Shown: piece after piece, positions 52,504-62,019 of the stretch
Position numbering within the stretch: the stretch's first letter is position 1
How the letters are laid out: each line of letters begins with the position of its first letter
DNA from: an uncultured Campylobacter sp.
Lineage (GTDB): Bacteria > Campylobacterota > Campylobacteria > Campylobacterales > Campylobacteraceae
Length of the DNA stretch: 64,000 nucleotides
Direction of reading: 5' to 3'
Assembly: GCF_947255105.1 (NCBI RefSeq)
Contig: NZ_CAMYFP010000005.1
Location: 41,641-105,640 of the forward strand
Position numbers and translations under genes: made by a program
The notes under the pieces: model-generated
Seen by the model: only the letters and a program-made list of their open reading frames with translations
Database searches by the model: none
What the model was told of the DNA's origin: nothing

Positions 52504-52531
52504 CACGTACTCAAATTTAAAAGGAATTCAT

Positions 52532-53125
52532 ATGAAAAATATAGTTTTAAAAAGTTTAGTTGCAAGCTCACTGCTTTGCTCATCGCTCTTTGCTGGCAAT
52601 GTCTTTGTAGGTGTCAATGGCGGATATAGTAATTCAAAAATGAAAGTTACACCAGATGGCTATGATTCTGAAAACTTTAAAGACAAAAGATTAAATCTTG
52701 GCTTTAAGGTTGGATATGACTTTGGAGAGTTTAAGGCTTATGGAGCCTATATATACAAAGCTAAAGGCTCAAAATTTTTAAACCCAGAAACAATCAAATG
52801 GGGTGGCTCTGACTTTTTAGTTGGTGGCGATTACACCCCAAAAATAGCCAATAACTTTAAGCTTGACCTAGGTATCTATGCTGGTATTTCAAAATTACGT
52901 TATGAACTTGACAATCCTGATTACTCTATTAACTCAAACAAACAAGGCACAATTTATGGTGCTAAATTTGGTGGTATATTTGAATTCAACGAAAGCAACG
53001 AGCTTGAATTTGGCTATCAGATAGACAAAAGCACATACAAAAATGTAACAATAGCCGATGGAATAGAAGGTAAAATTAAGGTTAAAGACCATGGATTCTA
53101 TCTAGGATACAACTACAAATTCTAA
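52532..53125 (+). CDS. Outer-membrane beta-barrel protein, paralogue of the 18071 gene
   Basis: This 197-residue protein has a signal peptide (LVASSLLCSSLFA, cleavage before GNVFVG) and regularly alternating strands such as FDLG/DLGIYAGISKLRYEL and NELEFGYQIDKSTY, ending in GFYLGYNYKF with the C-terminal Phe needed for outer-membrane insertion. It shares framework positions with the protein encoded at 18071 on the minus strand, although loops differ. A hairpin follows its stop. Function unknown; small eight-stranded barrels of the Opa/OmpW type are the best structural guess. Confidence 0.82.
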   Translation: MKNIVLKSLVASSLLCSSLFAGNVFVGVNGGYSNSKMKVTPDGYDSENFKDKRLNLGFKVGYDFGEFKAYGAYIYKAKGSKFLNPETIKWGGSDFLVGGDYTPKIANNFKLDLGIYAGISKLRYELDNPDYSINSNKQGTIYGAKFGGIFEFNESNELEFGYQIDKSTYKNVTIADGIEGKIKVKDHGFYLGYNYKF

Positions 53126-53127
53126 TA

Positions 53128-53160
53128 ACCAAAGGCATGTTCTACATGCCTTGGTATTTC
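53128..53160 (+). terminator. Hairpin after the barrel protein gene
   Basis: AAGGCATG (53132-53139) and CATGCCTT (53145-53152) form a perfect 8-bp stem around a TTCTA loop, extended by ACC/GGT with one bulged base. It starts three bases after the stop codon. The T run that follows is poor, so it may be a weak terminator or a 3' stabilising stem. Confidence 0.6.
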
Positions 53161-53331
53161 AACATTCAAATTGGATTTAATCAATACAATGTCTCAAATC
53201 AAGTTTAAATTTGACGATAAATTTAGACAAGATAGAAATTAATCTTTTATTATTAGTTCATAATTTAACTAATTTAATTCATATAATTGTAAATCAATAA
53301 GTATTAAATTAGCTATAGTTATAAATTTATA

Positions 53332-53360
53332 TTGACAGTTTTCCTATTTTTAATTTTAAT
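53332..53360 (+). promoter_or_regulatory. Candidate promoter for the torC-torA pair
   Basis: TTGACA (53332-53337) and TTTAAT (53355-53360) are separated by 17 bases, a sigma-70-like pair within the very AT-rich 296-bp gap before the cytochrome gene. The start codon lies 62 bases further on. A TATAAG at 53366 could be an alternative -10. Confidence 0.35.
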
Positions 53361-53421
53361 TTAATTATAAGTCAGATATCCTTGCTAATTAGTAGGATTA
53401 ACTTACACTAAAGGAAATACA

Positions 53422-54021
53422 ATGAAAAAGCTACTTATAACAACAGTTGCTTTATCCACTCTTTTATTTTCCAAAACCATGTATTTACAAAACGATGAAA
53501 CTATTTTTAGCGACAATAAACCAGTAGGTTTTGCCACTATTTTAACGCCCGTTGAGGTCTTAAGCCAAGACAAAAACTCATCAAAAGTTGAAATAATAGG
53601 CTATGTAAATGAGTATTATCAAGTAAAACTCATAAAAGATCCGATGCTTGCTGAAGATTTTATCGTTTTTGAGGATGAAAATGCCTCTGTTTCATATGAG
53701 GGCGATGAAAATACATATATAAAAGTTTTAGAAAAGATAGAAGATAACTATGGTGAGAGTTGGTTGAAAGCTAAATTTAGTCTTGGAGTCAAAAACAGTT
53801 CACTCACAAACGATCCAAACGCACTTTATAACGAGGCAAAAAACTTATATGAGCAATCCTGTTCTCCATGTCACCGTTTGCACGATACAAAGGAATTTAC
53901 AATAAGTCAGTGGCCGTTAAATGTAGAGGAGATGATAAGTTCAGGCTTTGTTTTCTTTGAACCAAGCCAAAGGGATTTGATAATAAAATACTTACAGCAT
54001 AATGCAAAAGATGCAAATTAA
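53422..54021 (+). CDS. Periplasmic monohaem cytochrome c, TorC-like (Cj0265c-type)
   Basis: This 199-residue protein has a signal peptide (LLITTVALSTLLFS), a long N-terminal domain of about 130 residues, and one haem c motif, CSPCHRLHD, near residue 148, followed by QWPLNVEEMISSG and a late MISSGFVFFEPSQRD stretch. It is directly upstream of the torA-like gene. In C. jejuni the equivalent pair (Cj0265c/Cj0264c, by memory) passes electrons to TMAO or DMSO. The reading frame is intact, unlike its partner. Confidence 0.86.
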   Translation: MKKLLITTVALSTLLFSKTMYLQNDETIFSDNKPVGFATILTPVEVLSQDKNSSKVEIIGYVNEYYQVKLIKDPMLAEDFIVFEDENASVSYEGDENTYIKVLEKIEDNYGESWLKAKFSLGVKNSSLTNDPNALYNEAKNLYEQSCSPCHRLHDTKEFTISQWPLNVEEMISSGFVFFEPSQRDLIIKYLQHNAKDAN

Positions 54022-54033
54022 AGGGGGTGTATT

Positions 54034-56490
54034 ATGAAAAGAAGAGATTTTATAAAATTTAGTCTTGTGGCAAGTTCTGCTGCATATGCAAATAGGATTG
54101 AAGCTATAAAAGAAACTATTTTTGATGACAAAAAGGTCTTATCAGCAAATAGGTTCGGTGCATTTTATGCCAAGCTAAATAGCGGTCAAATAGTAAGTGT
54201 TGATAACTTTGAACATGACGCTTTTCCAACTACGATGAATAATTCACTAGCTGATCGCATCCAAAACGAAAGTAGAGTTTTGTATCCTTATGTAAGAAAA
54301 AGCTATCTTGAAAAAAGAGGTCCTAATAAACCTGAGCTAAGGGGCGAAGATGAGTTTGTAAGAGTTAGCTAGGATGAGGCTCTTGATCTTGCAGCAAATG
54401 CCTTAAAAGAGAACTTTGATAAGTATGGTCCTGAGTCGATTTATGGTGAGTGCTATTGGTGGGGTGGCTGCGGAAAGGTAAGCTGGGGAAGAACTGTAGC
54501 TCATAGAATGTTAACAATTTTAGGCGGATATGTTGAAGAAACTGATGACTACTCAACTGGAGCTGGAATTGCTATAATGCCTTATGTGCTTGGTTCTACG
54601 GCTGTTTATGACACGCCTACAAGATGGGAGACTATCATTAAAGAGTGCAAAAATGTAGTATTTTGGGGAACAAACCCCGTTGTGACAAACCAAATAGGTG
54701 GTGCTGTCAATACCCATGATGTCTATAAATACTATCAAAAAGTAAAAAAATTAAAAGATGAAGGTAAAATTTCAATAACCAGCATAGATACTTTTAGAAA
54801 TGATACAGCAAGATACTTTGAAAGCGAGTATATCCCTGTAAGACCAAATACAGACACTGCGATGATGATAGGAATGTGTCATTATCTATATGAAAATAAA
54901 CTTTATGATGAAGAGTTTATCAAAAAATATACTGTTGGCTTTAACAAATTTAAAGACTACTTTTTAGGAAAAAATGACGGAGTTGTAAAAGACTTAGCTT
55001 GGGCTAGTCAAATTTGCAATGTAGATATAAAAGTTTTAGAAGAGCTTTGCAAAAAACTAGTAAAAGACAACTCTATCATAATAGCTGGTCGTGCTCTTCA
55101 AAGACAAGATCATGGCGAGCAAGTATTTTGGATGGTAGTTACACTAAGTGCTATGCTTGGACATATTGGTAAAATGGGTGGTGGATTTGAGTTTAACCAA
55201 AGCTACAATAACGGTGGCGCAGGTAGCATGATAGGACCTAGCCTAAAAGGAATTTCTGCTATCCCTAGCCAAAAATACACAGACGAAAATAGTCCTTGGA
55301 CAAAAAATAAAAACTACACAATCCCAACAAGTAGAAGCATTCAGGCGCTAGAAAGTCCAGGAAGCGAGATAGACTTTAAAGGAACAAAGATAAAACTTCC
55401 ACACATGAGAGTTGCCTATAATGCAAGTGGATCTATGTTTACAAGACATCAAGATGTAAATAGAGCCGTTGAGGCGTGGAAAAAGTTAGATACTGTCATC
55501 ACTGCTGAGCCATTTTGGACATCACAAGCAAAACTTAGCGATATAGTATTACCTGTGGCAATAGAAGGCGAAAGAACTGACATTATAGAATCACAAGCTA
55601 CAAGAGAGTTTGTTTTTGCATTAAAACCTGTAATAACTCCTATGGGCGAGAGCAAGAGTGACTTTCAAATTTGTAAAGAGATATGCAAACGCTGGGGAAT
55701 GGAAGAGGTATTTAGTGAGGGAAAAAGTGAGCTTGAGTGGGTAAAAGAGATTTATGCAGATGTCATGAATCAAGCAAAAACGCTAGGATATGCAAATATA
55801 CCAAGCTTTGATGAGTTTTGGGAAAAAGGATATGTGAGATTTGATAAAAAAGATGATGAAAATAAATACTACACAAGATTATCAAACTTTAGAGAAAATC
55901 CACGCAAATTTAGACTTGGAACACCATCAGGCAAGATAGAGATATTCTCACCTGAGATTGAAAAAATGGGTTATGATGACTGCTTGGCTCATCCAGCTTG
56001 GCTTGAACCTTTTGAGTGGCTTGGAAACAAAGAGAAGACTAAAAAATATCCACTTGCTATCTCTAGCCCTCACTCAAGATTTAGACTTCACTCTCAGCTA
56101 AATAACTCTATCATTAGAAATTATACAGAAATAGGTGCTAGAGAGCCAGTTATACTAAGTCCAAAAGCTGCAAAAGCTAGAAATATAAAAACAGGGGATA
56201 TCGTTAGAGTCTTTAATGATAGAGGTGAGATTTTGTGCGGTGCGATAGTAAGCGATATTGCTCAAGATGATGTTGCGATAATCTGCGAGGGTGCGTGGTA
56301 TGATCCAGAAGTTTATGGTAAAAAAACTCTTTGCCAACACGGATGTGTAAATGTCCTAACCCACGACAAAGGCACAAGCAAACTTGGTCAAAGCAACTGC
56401 GCTCACACTTGCCTAGCTGAGATCGAAAGATATAAAGGCGTGGTTATGCCAATTAGAGCATTTTCAAAGCCAAAGATTAAAAATGCTTAG
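54034..56490 (+). pseudogene. torA: TorA-like molybdopterin oxidoreductase, interrupted by in-frame TAG
   Basis: The gene encodes a DMSO-reductase-family enzyme that would reduce trimethylamine N-oxide or sulfoxides in the periplasm. It starts with a twin-arginine leader (MKRRDFIKFSLVASSAAYA). At codon 113 (54370-54372) the frame reads RVS, then TAG, then DEALDLAANAL; the family has RVSWDEAL here, so a single TGG-to-TAG change is likely. Downstream the frame continues undamaged for about 700 codons, including GCGKVSWGR with the expected Ser molybdenum ligand and NTDTAMMIGM and SPHSRFRLHSQ cofactor segments. An internal restart at 54508 would lack the active site. No frameshift was seen, so decay looks recent; a sequencing error or nonsense suppression are alternatives. 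Confidence 0.88.
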
Positions 56491-56513
56491 CAATGGTTTA
56501 AGTTGCTAAATTA

Positions 56514-56544
56514 TGACTTAGCCCGAGTTGTGAGGGCTAGGTCA
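56514..56544 (+). terminator. Stem-loop after torA
   Basis: TGACTTAGCCC (56514-56524) pairs with GGGCTAGGTCA (56534-56544) through 11 positions with one G-U pair and a 9-nt loop, 23 bases after the torA stop. A T-rich CTTTGTAGTTTTT follows at a short distance. It is a plausible terminator of the torC-torA transcript. Confidence 0.65.
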
Positions 56545-57090
56545 CATCTTTGTAGTTTTTATAATTTTTACCTATTGACACTTTTATCTTATTAATGTTT
56601 TTCCACACATTAAAATAATCCAAAGAAACATGACACTTAATCTGAAAATTTGACATAGCTATGGCAATACTACTCGCAACACATAATATATAAAATAGAT
56701 ATTTCAATTGTAAATAAGTTTTATCAATTTGTCAAAATTTTGTAAATTTCAGAAATTAAAAGCTATTTTTTTAGTATTTTTTGTTATTTGCGGTGAAGTA
56801 AATTTTCTGTAGGTTTTGATAAGCAGTTTTCACTAGCGAGGTTTTTTTGAAAATAGAGATTTTAAAATTTGATAAAAAAGATAGCCAATAGCATAAGGCG
56901 AAATAAAATCAGCTATAAAATTAACAATAATGAGGTCAATGATATAACAGCTTCTATTAAACATCTGCTCAAATATATTATCCTTATTGTTTTAATTGTG
57001 CCATGAAACAGATCCCTTAAATTAATAAAAACTTAATTTAAAGCGTTTCAATAAACGAACTTTAGCTACTTTTAGATAAATACTAACTTC
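56545..57090. other. AT-rich gap between torA and the CRISPR array
   Basis: This 546-bp stretch has no convincing gene. One short TTG-initiated frame (56869-57006, 45 codons) ends in a hydrophobic tail but has no ribosome binding site. Other frames are full of stops. No cas gene remnant could be identified by eye. If the array is transcribed on the minus strand, as inferred, this is the trailer side and may hold the end of the pre-crRNA; if not, it would be the leader, since it is AT-rich and adjoins the first repeat. Confidence 0.5.
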
Positions 57091-57512
57091 GTTTCAAAAT
57101 CCATAGGATCAAATTTATACTGGTGGCACTTGAGAAGTTAAGACCATATGCAGGGAGTTTCAAAATCCATAGGATCAAATTTATACGAATTTCAAAGAGA
57201 TTTTTTAAATAATCATTTTTTGTTTCAAAATCCATAGGATCAAATTTATACTTTGCGATTATGCAAAGAACAGCAAGAAAGGAGAAGTTTCAAAATCCAT
57301 AGGATCAAATTTATACTCTAAAGGGGGGTTTGAGATGAAGTTTCTTCAATCTTGTTTCAAAATCCATAGGATCAAATTTATACCGAAAATATCATACCCA
57401 TAACTTTGAAATACTTCTGTTTCAAAATCCATAGGATCAAATTTATACCACGATATAAGGCATTTAGTTGCTACATATTCTAGTTTCAAAATCCATAGGA
57501 TCAAATTTATAC

Positions 57513-57550
57513 TGTGGCAACTTGACTTCTATACCCTCTGCGCTCCAGCC
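57513..57550 (-). other. Spacer 7: homologue of the embedded gene
   Basis: Read on the minus strand it starts GGCTGGAGC and encodes GWSAEGIEVKLP. It differs from spacer 86 (62944-62982) at three central bases, apart from one extra terminal base in that spacer. The embedded gene has GWNGENKPFP at the matching place, so this spacer likely comes from a related gene. Confidence 0.6.
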
Positions 57551-57584
57551 GTTTCAAAATCCATAGGATCAAATTTATACTTTA

Positions 57585-57593
57585 TGATATAAT
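57585..57593 (+). promoter_or_regulatory. Extended -10 promoter of the embedded gene
   Basis: TGATATAAT is a perfect extended -10 box beginning five bases after the repeat at 57551-57580 ends. Its -35 region would fall inside the CRISPR repeat. Distance to the ATG at 57622 is 28 bases, leaving a leader of about 20 nt with AAAAGG at 57608-57613. Confidence 0.6.
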
Positions 57594-57621
57594 TTTGTAT
57601 TTTAATTAAAAGGTTTTAAAA

Positions 57622-57837
57622 ATGACTAAAAAAGATTTTGACAATTATTTAAGAAAGTTAGGATTAAATAAAAAAGATTTGTCTATTTTGTTAAATTTAT
57701 CTTACAACACTATAAATGGTTGGAATGGAGAAAATAAGCCCTTTCCTGATTGGCTTCGAAGTTGGTTTTTTCATTATGAAAAATCGTTAAAATTTGATAA
57801 AATAAAAAAACTTTTTAACGATGATATTTTATATTAA
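57622..57837 (+). CDS. Small helix-turn-helix-like protein inside the CRISPR array
   Basis: This 71-residue protein reads as a small phage-type DNA-binding regulator. Residues about 13-37 (GLNKKDLSILLNLSYNTING) suit a Cro/CI-like helix-turn-helix. The second half is Trp- and Phe-rich: GWNGENKPFPDWLRSWFFHY, ending in a charged helix (EKSLKFDKIKKLFNDD). Proteins of this shape are common in prophages and mobile elements; I cannot name a family. It has its own promoter, ribosome binding site and dyads downstream, and it is transcribed opposite to the inferred pre-crRNA. Several spacers of the same array resemble this gene at 80-83 percent identity (28/34, 29/36, 31/38), and others encode pieces of more distant homologues. 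An anti-CRISPR-associated-like repressor is a possible but untested role. Confidence 0.75.
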   Translation: MTKKDFDNYLRKLGLNKKDLSILLNLSYNTINGWNGENKPFPDWLRSWFFHYEKSLKFDKIKKLFNDDILY

Positions 57838-57864
57838 TAATATCGTTATTATTATAAACGATAT
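57817..57864. promoter_or_regulatory. Repeated AACGAT half-sites/dyad after the embedded gene
   Basis: ATATCGTT (57840-57847) and AACGATAT (57857-57864) are perfect inverted repeats around a 9-nt AT spacer. A further AACGAT at 57817-57822 lies inside the end of the gene. Such spaced dyads suit binding of a small dimeric HTH protein. The dyad is AT-rich and has no T run, so a terminator role is less likely and transcription could continue into the array. Confidence 0.45.
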
Positions 57865-58132
57865 CGCTCGTTTCAAAATCCATAGGATCAAATTTATACC
57901 AAAACGCCCACGTCTTAAAAGTGCAGGTTGATTTTTGTTTCAAAATCCATAGGATCAAATTTATACTCAATAAGCTCTAATTTTAAGCCATCATTTTTCA
58001 CGTTTCAAAATCCATAGGATCAAATTTATACGATGGAGTAGGAGTAGGAAGCTGTTTTTTACCTACGTTTCAAAATCCATAGGATCAAATTTATACTTCA
58101 AATCAATACGCAACAGAAGTCTTCTCAAATGC

Positions 58133-58162
58133 GTTTCAAAATCCATAGAATCAAATTTATAC
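58133..58162 (-). repeat. CRISPR repeat 13 with an internal substitution
   Basis: This copy reads CATAGAATC where all others read CATAGGATC (G to A at 58149, repeat position 17 on the plus strand). It is one of the oldest repeats if the leader is to the right, consistent with decay at the trailer side. Confidence 0.9.
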
Positions 58163-58878
58163 AAACCTAGAGAGAGAAACTATGATATAGATACTTTGTT
58201 TCAAAATCCATAGGATCAAATTTATACTTGCAGTTGAAGTTATAAAACTTTATGGCTCGATAGAGTTTCAAAATCCATAGGATCAAATTTATACCTTATT
58301 TTTATCGTGAGAATTCTAACGATCTAAATTGGTTTCAAAATCCATAGGATCAAATTTATACGCTAATAAATTATCTATTACATTGTTTATCCAATGTTTC
58401 AAAATCCATAGGATCAAATTTATACTAGAAATAAAACACTATTAGCATTATTATCACAAAGTTTCAAAATCCATAGGATCAAATTTATACTTTTCTGGAG
58501 TGAAAGGCAACTTTTCATTTTTCAAGTTTCAAAATCCATAGGATCAAATTTATACTTTAACATCTTTAGTTGTTTCGATTTTGACATCTAGGTTTCAAAA
58601 TCCATAGGATCAAATTTATACAATATTTATGCTGTAATTATATCATCATAATGAAGTTTCAAAATCCATAGGATCAAATTTATACTAGACGTTTTATCTA
58701 AGAACTCGAATCTACACCATGGTTTCAAAATCCATAGGATCAAATTTATACGTAGTTCTGTGTTAATGGCTGAGGTTGACTGCGTTTCAAAATCCATAGG
58801 ATCAAATTTATACCAAAAACACAACACCTAAATTCACACCAATTTCTGGTTTCAAAATCCATAGGATCAAATTTATAC

Positions 58879-58915
58879 GGCTACAGGGCGCGCAATGGTG
58901 AGTTTGTCATCAGCC
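58879..58915 (-). other. Spacer 24: possible phage tape-measure sequence
   Basis: On the plus strand this 37-nt spacer encodes GYRARNGEFVIS. The 'R.NGEFVI' pattern is a recurrent element near the end of phage tail tape-measure proteins, so a tailed-phage origin is plausible. Based on pattern memory only. Confidence 0.4.
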
Positions 58916-59373
58916 GTTTCAAAATCCATAGGATCAAATTTATACCCATTTCATAATAGTCTATAAACTCATTTAGTGTGTTTCAAAATCCATAGGATCA
59001 AATTTATACAAAGTGACACCTATGCAAACAGCTTTGAGACGCTACAGTTTCAAAATCCATAGGATCAAATTTATACCTTGAGTGCGGCTAGATTTGATGC
59101 AGAATATGGCAGTTTCAAAATCCATAGGATCAAATTTATACGAAATCTTTTTTATTCATCTCTAGTCCTTTCGATGTTTCAAAATCCATAGGATCAAATT
59201 TATACAGGGTTGTTTGGTTCAAATAGGCTCGGCTCTTGCGAGTTTCAAAATCCATAGGATCAAATTTATACCTTTTATTATTGTTTGGCTAGGACTTTTA
59301 ACTTTATGTTTCAAAATCCATAGGATCAAATTTATACCAAAGCGGTTAGAGTCACCAACTACAAAGTTTTCAA

Positions 59374-60319
59374 ATTTCAAAATCCATAGGATCAAATTTA
59401 TACAGGTGATGTTTTTTAGATAATTGATTGATTTGGGTGGATTTCAAAATCCATAGGATCAAATTTATACAGGGCTATAGTGAGTGTGCTTTGCAGATAG
59501 ACGGAAATTTCAAAATCCATAGGATCAAATTTATACCTTGGAAAGATATAGATTTTGAAAACAATCTCATCAAATTTCAAAATCCATAGGATCAAATTTA
59601 TACATTGTGCTATCTCCAAACAGAGCCGATACATTAGAATTTCAAAATCCATAGGATCAAATTTATACGCAAAGCTTAGAGATGTAGGAATTGCACCATT
59701 TAATTTCAAAATCCATAGGATCAAATTTATACTTAAAAGGCATTTAGACTGCTTACATTCTCTATAATTTCAAAATCCATAGGATCAAATTTATACCCTC
59801 TGTTTCTCAGTCATCTAAAGCAGCCCTCTTATAATTTCAAAATCCATAGGATCAAATTTATACTTTTAGGTAAGGCTGATAGTGTTTTGATTTGGTGGCA
59901 TTTCAAAATCCATAGGATCAAATTTATACCTACTCTTGATGATCTTTTTCTTCTTTGTTTTAGATTTCAAAATCCATAGGATCAAATTTATACATGTATA
60001 ATTTGTTTCATCAACTACAAACTTATTAAATTTCAAAATCCATAGGATCAAATTTATACCTTGTTCTGCTTTTAGTTTTGCTTCGTATGAGTTTGATTTC
60101 AAAATCCATAGGATCAAATTTATACGCAACTGGTGCGGCTTTATTTACAGCTTCTGTTCATTTCAAAATCCATAGGATCAAATTTATACATTTGTTGGTA
60201 TGCAAAACAACTAGGATACTCTGAATTTCAAAATCCATAGGATCAAATTTATACGGTAGATTATAAACTACTTTTTATGTCTTTCATCTATTTCAAAATC
60301 CATAGGATCAAATTTATAC
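59374..60319 (-). repeat. Block of 15 consecutive repeats sharing a terminal base change
   Basis: Repeats 32 to 46 (starts 59374, 59441, 59507, 59574, 59639, 59703, 59767, 59834, 59900, 59964, 60030, 60096, 60160, 60225 and 60290) begin ATTTCAAAATCC rather than GTTTCAAAATCC. On the minus strand the last repeat base is T instead of C, the base next to the spacer in the crRNA handle. Repeats on both sides are canonical. Spacer lengths in the block are normal, so it is a substitution, not a boundary shift. Confidence 0.92.
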
Positions 60320-61293
60320 TAGCTCTACTTGAAATCCAGTTTGATCTCCTAATAGTTTCAAAATCCATAGGATCAAATTTATACTCTGGTTTTATGTTTG
60401 CACTACCTATAACTGAGTTGTTTCAAAATCCATAGGATCAAATTTATACCTTTGCCCTCTTGTGATTTTTCATACCACTCACGGCTGTTTCAAAATCCAT
60501 AGGATCAAATTTATACCAAGCTCAACAATTAGAGGACATCTTTACAACTAGTTTCAAAATCCATAGGATCAAATTTATACGGAGGGCGTTTTTTGGCTCT
60601 TGGCTATATATAATAGTTTCAAAATCCATAGGATCAAATTTATACAGAATATCAATGTTTAAATTATTTAGACAAAATTAGTTTCAAAATCCATAGGATC
60701 AAATTTATACAATGTAGATGATAGATCTTCTTTCTTATATGATTTGTTTCAAAATCCATAGGATCAAATTTATACTGGTTCAAAACAACGTTGAAAGCCT
60801 TAGCAAAAGACGTTTCAAAATCCATAGGATCAAATTTATACATAGTCAATTCCAATGCAGATAACAACACTATTCGTTTCAAAATCCATAGGATCAAATT
60901 TATACTCACGGTTTTCGTGGCACACTTGCCACATTTGCGAGTTTCAAAATCCATAGGATCAAATTTATACTTTTGACTTTTTGCGGTCTAGCTATGTTTG
61001 GCTCGTTTCAAAATCCATAGGATCAAATTTATACGTTATTTCCCCTTTGTTGCTGAAATTATAGCGAATGTTTCAAAATCCATAGGATCAAATTTATACA
61101 AAAAGATTACAACAATTCTATCAATAGCAGAATGTTTCAAAATCCATAGGATCAAATTTATACGCGAGTTGGCAAAACAGGCAAAGGCGTAATATTGGGT
61201 TTCAAAATCCATAGGATCAAATTTATACGACGTTCTGCCATATCTATTTGGGCTATTTAATGGGTTTCAAAATCCATAGGATCAAATTTATAC

Positions 61294-61330
61294 TTCTGTT
61301 CTCGCCTTTGTCATTCTTCCATTGTTGAAA
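61294..61330 (-). other. Spacer 61: near-duplicate of spacer 84
   Basis: Over 34 shared positions it differs from the spacer at 62812-62845 at one base. On the minus strand one frame reads FQQWKNDKGENR, which could match the W-N-GEN part of the embedded gene's protein (GWNGENK). The link to that family is tentative; the relation to spacer 84 is certain. Confidence 0.55.
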
Positions 61331-62019
61331 GTTTCAAAATCCATAGGATCAAATTTATACTCCATTCCCTGCACTCTCAAGTGAGATATCCCCAAGGTTT
61401 CAAAATCCATAGGATCAAATTTATACTTGGCGAGCTAATAGGATATGGCGAGGGAGCTATGTTTCAAAATCCATAGGATCAAATTTATACGACTAATCTA
61501 ATACTATAAAAGGAGTAGTCTATGGTTTCAAAATCCATAGGATCAAATTTATACCTGTTCGCTTGTTTAGGTGGATTAGTAGAGTAGGCGAAGTTTCAAA
61601 ATCCATAGGATCAAATTTATACATTGAACCTAAATAGTCCATTTCATTAGCCACATTACCGTTTCAAAATCCATAGGATCAAATTTATACCAATTGCGGA
61701 ATAGCTTTAAAAAAGGTATTTAATGAAGGTTTCAAAATCCATAGGATCAAATTTATACTCTAGCCCTTAGCTTTGGCTTGGTTGCTTTTTTAAGTTTCAA
61801 AATCCATAGGATCAAATTTATACATGATATTTATCAAGAATAATAGTTATAAAATTAGTTTCAAAATCCATAGGATCAAATTTATACCAAGAGGCAAACA
61901 AAAAGCAATATAACGAAGAGTTGTGTTTCAAAATCCATAGGATCAAATTTATACCTTGGCACAATGCTTTGGAAAGACGAGATGATAAAGTTTCAAAATC
62001 CATAGGATCAAATTTATAC

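Larger units (their letters stand above)
57581..57869 (+). other. Gene-sized insert in place of a spacer
   Basis: Between two intact repeats (57551-57580 and 57870-57899) lies 289 bp instead of a 32-39-nt spacer. The segment holds a full transcription unit on the plus strand: an extended -10 box, AAAAGG as ribosome binding site, a 71-codon ORF and inverted repeats after it. No target-site duplication beyond the flanking repeats and no transposase is seen. It may be an unusually long captured fragment, or the product of recombination between repeats and foreign DNA. Confidence 0.85.

Noticed and set aside
54508..56490. Independent shorter reductase gene starting at the internal ATG
   Set aside because: The sequence upstream in the same frame is plainly the rest of the same enzyme, and the shorter product would lack the signal, the Fe-S/cofactor entry region and the Mo ligand.
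56869..57006. 45-codon TTG-initiated ORF with a hydrophobic tail next to the array
   Set aside because: No ribosome binding site, no recognisable motif, and the surroundings have many stops; not enough to call a gene or a cas remnant.
57044..57073. Possible degenerate extra repeat (GTTTCAATAAACG) left of the first repeat
   Set aside because: Only the first seven bases agree and the distance to the first repeat (47) does not fit the 62-69-base period.
57187..57221. Spacer 2 resembles the start of the DedA gene (1615-1649), 26 of 35 bases
   Set aside because: The match is AT-rich and the seed end under the inferred orientation is mismatched, so neither self-targeting nor a common origin is supported.
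57622..57837. Embedded gene as half of a toxin-antitoxin pair
   Set aside because: No partner ORF fits in the 289-bp insert, and both sides are CRISPR repeats.
61361..61396. Spacer 62, which might encode LGISHLRVQGM, similar to an HTH segment
   Set aside because: Frame choice is arbitrary and the resemblance to the embedded gene is too weak to add it to the set.
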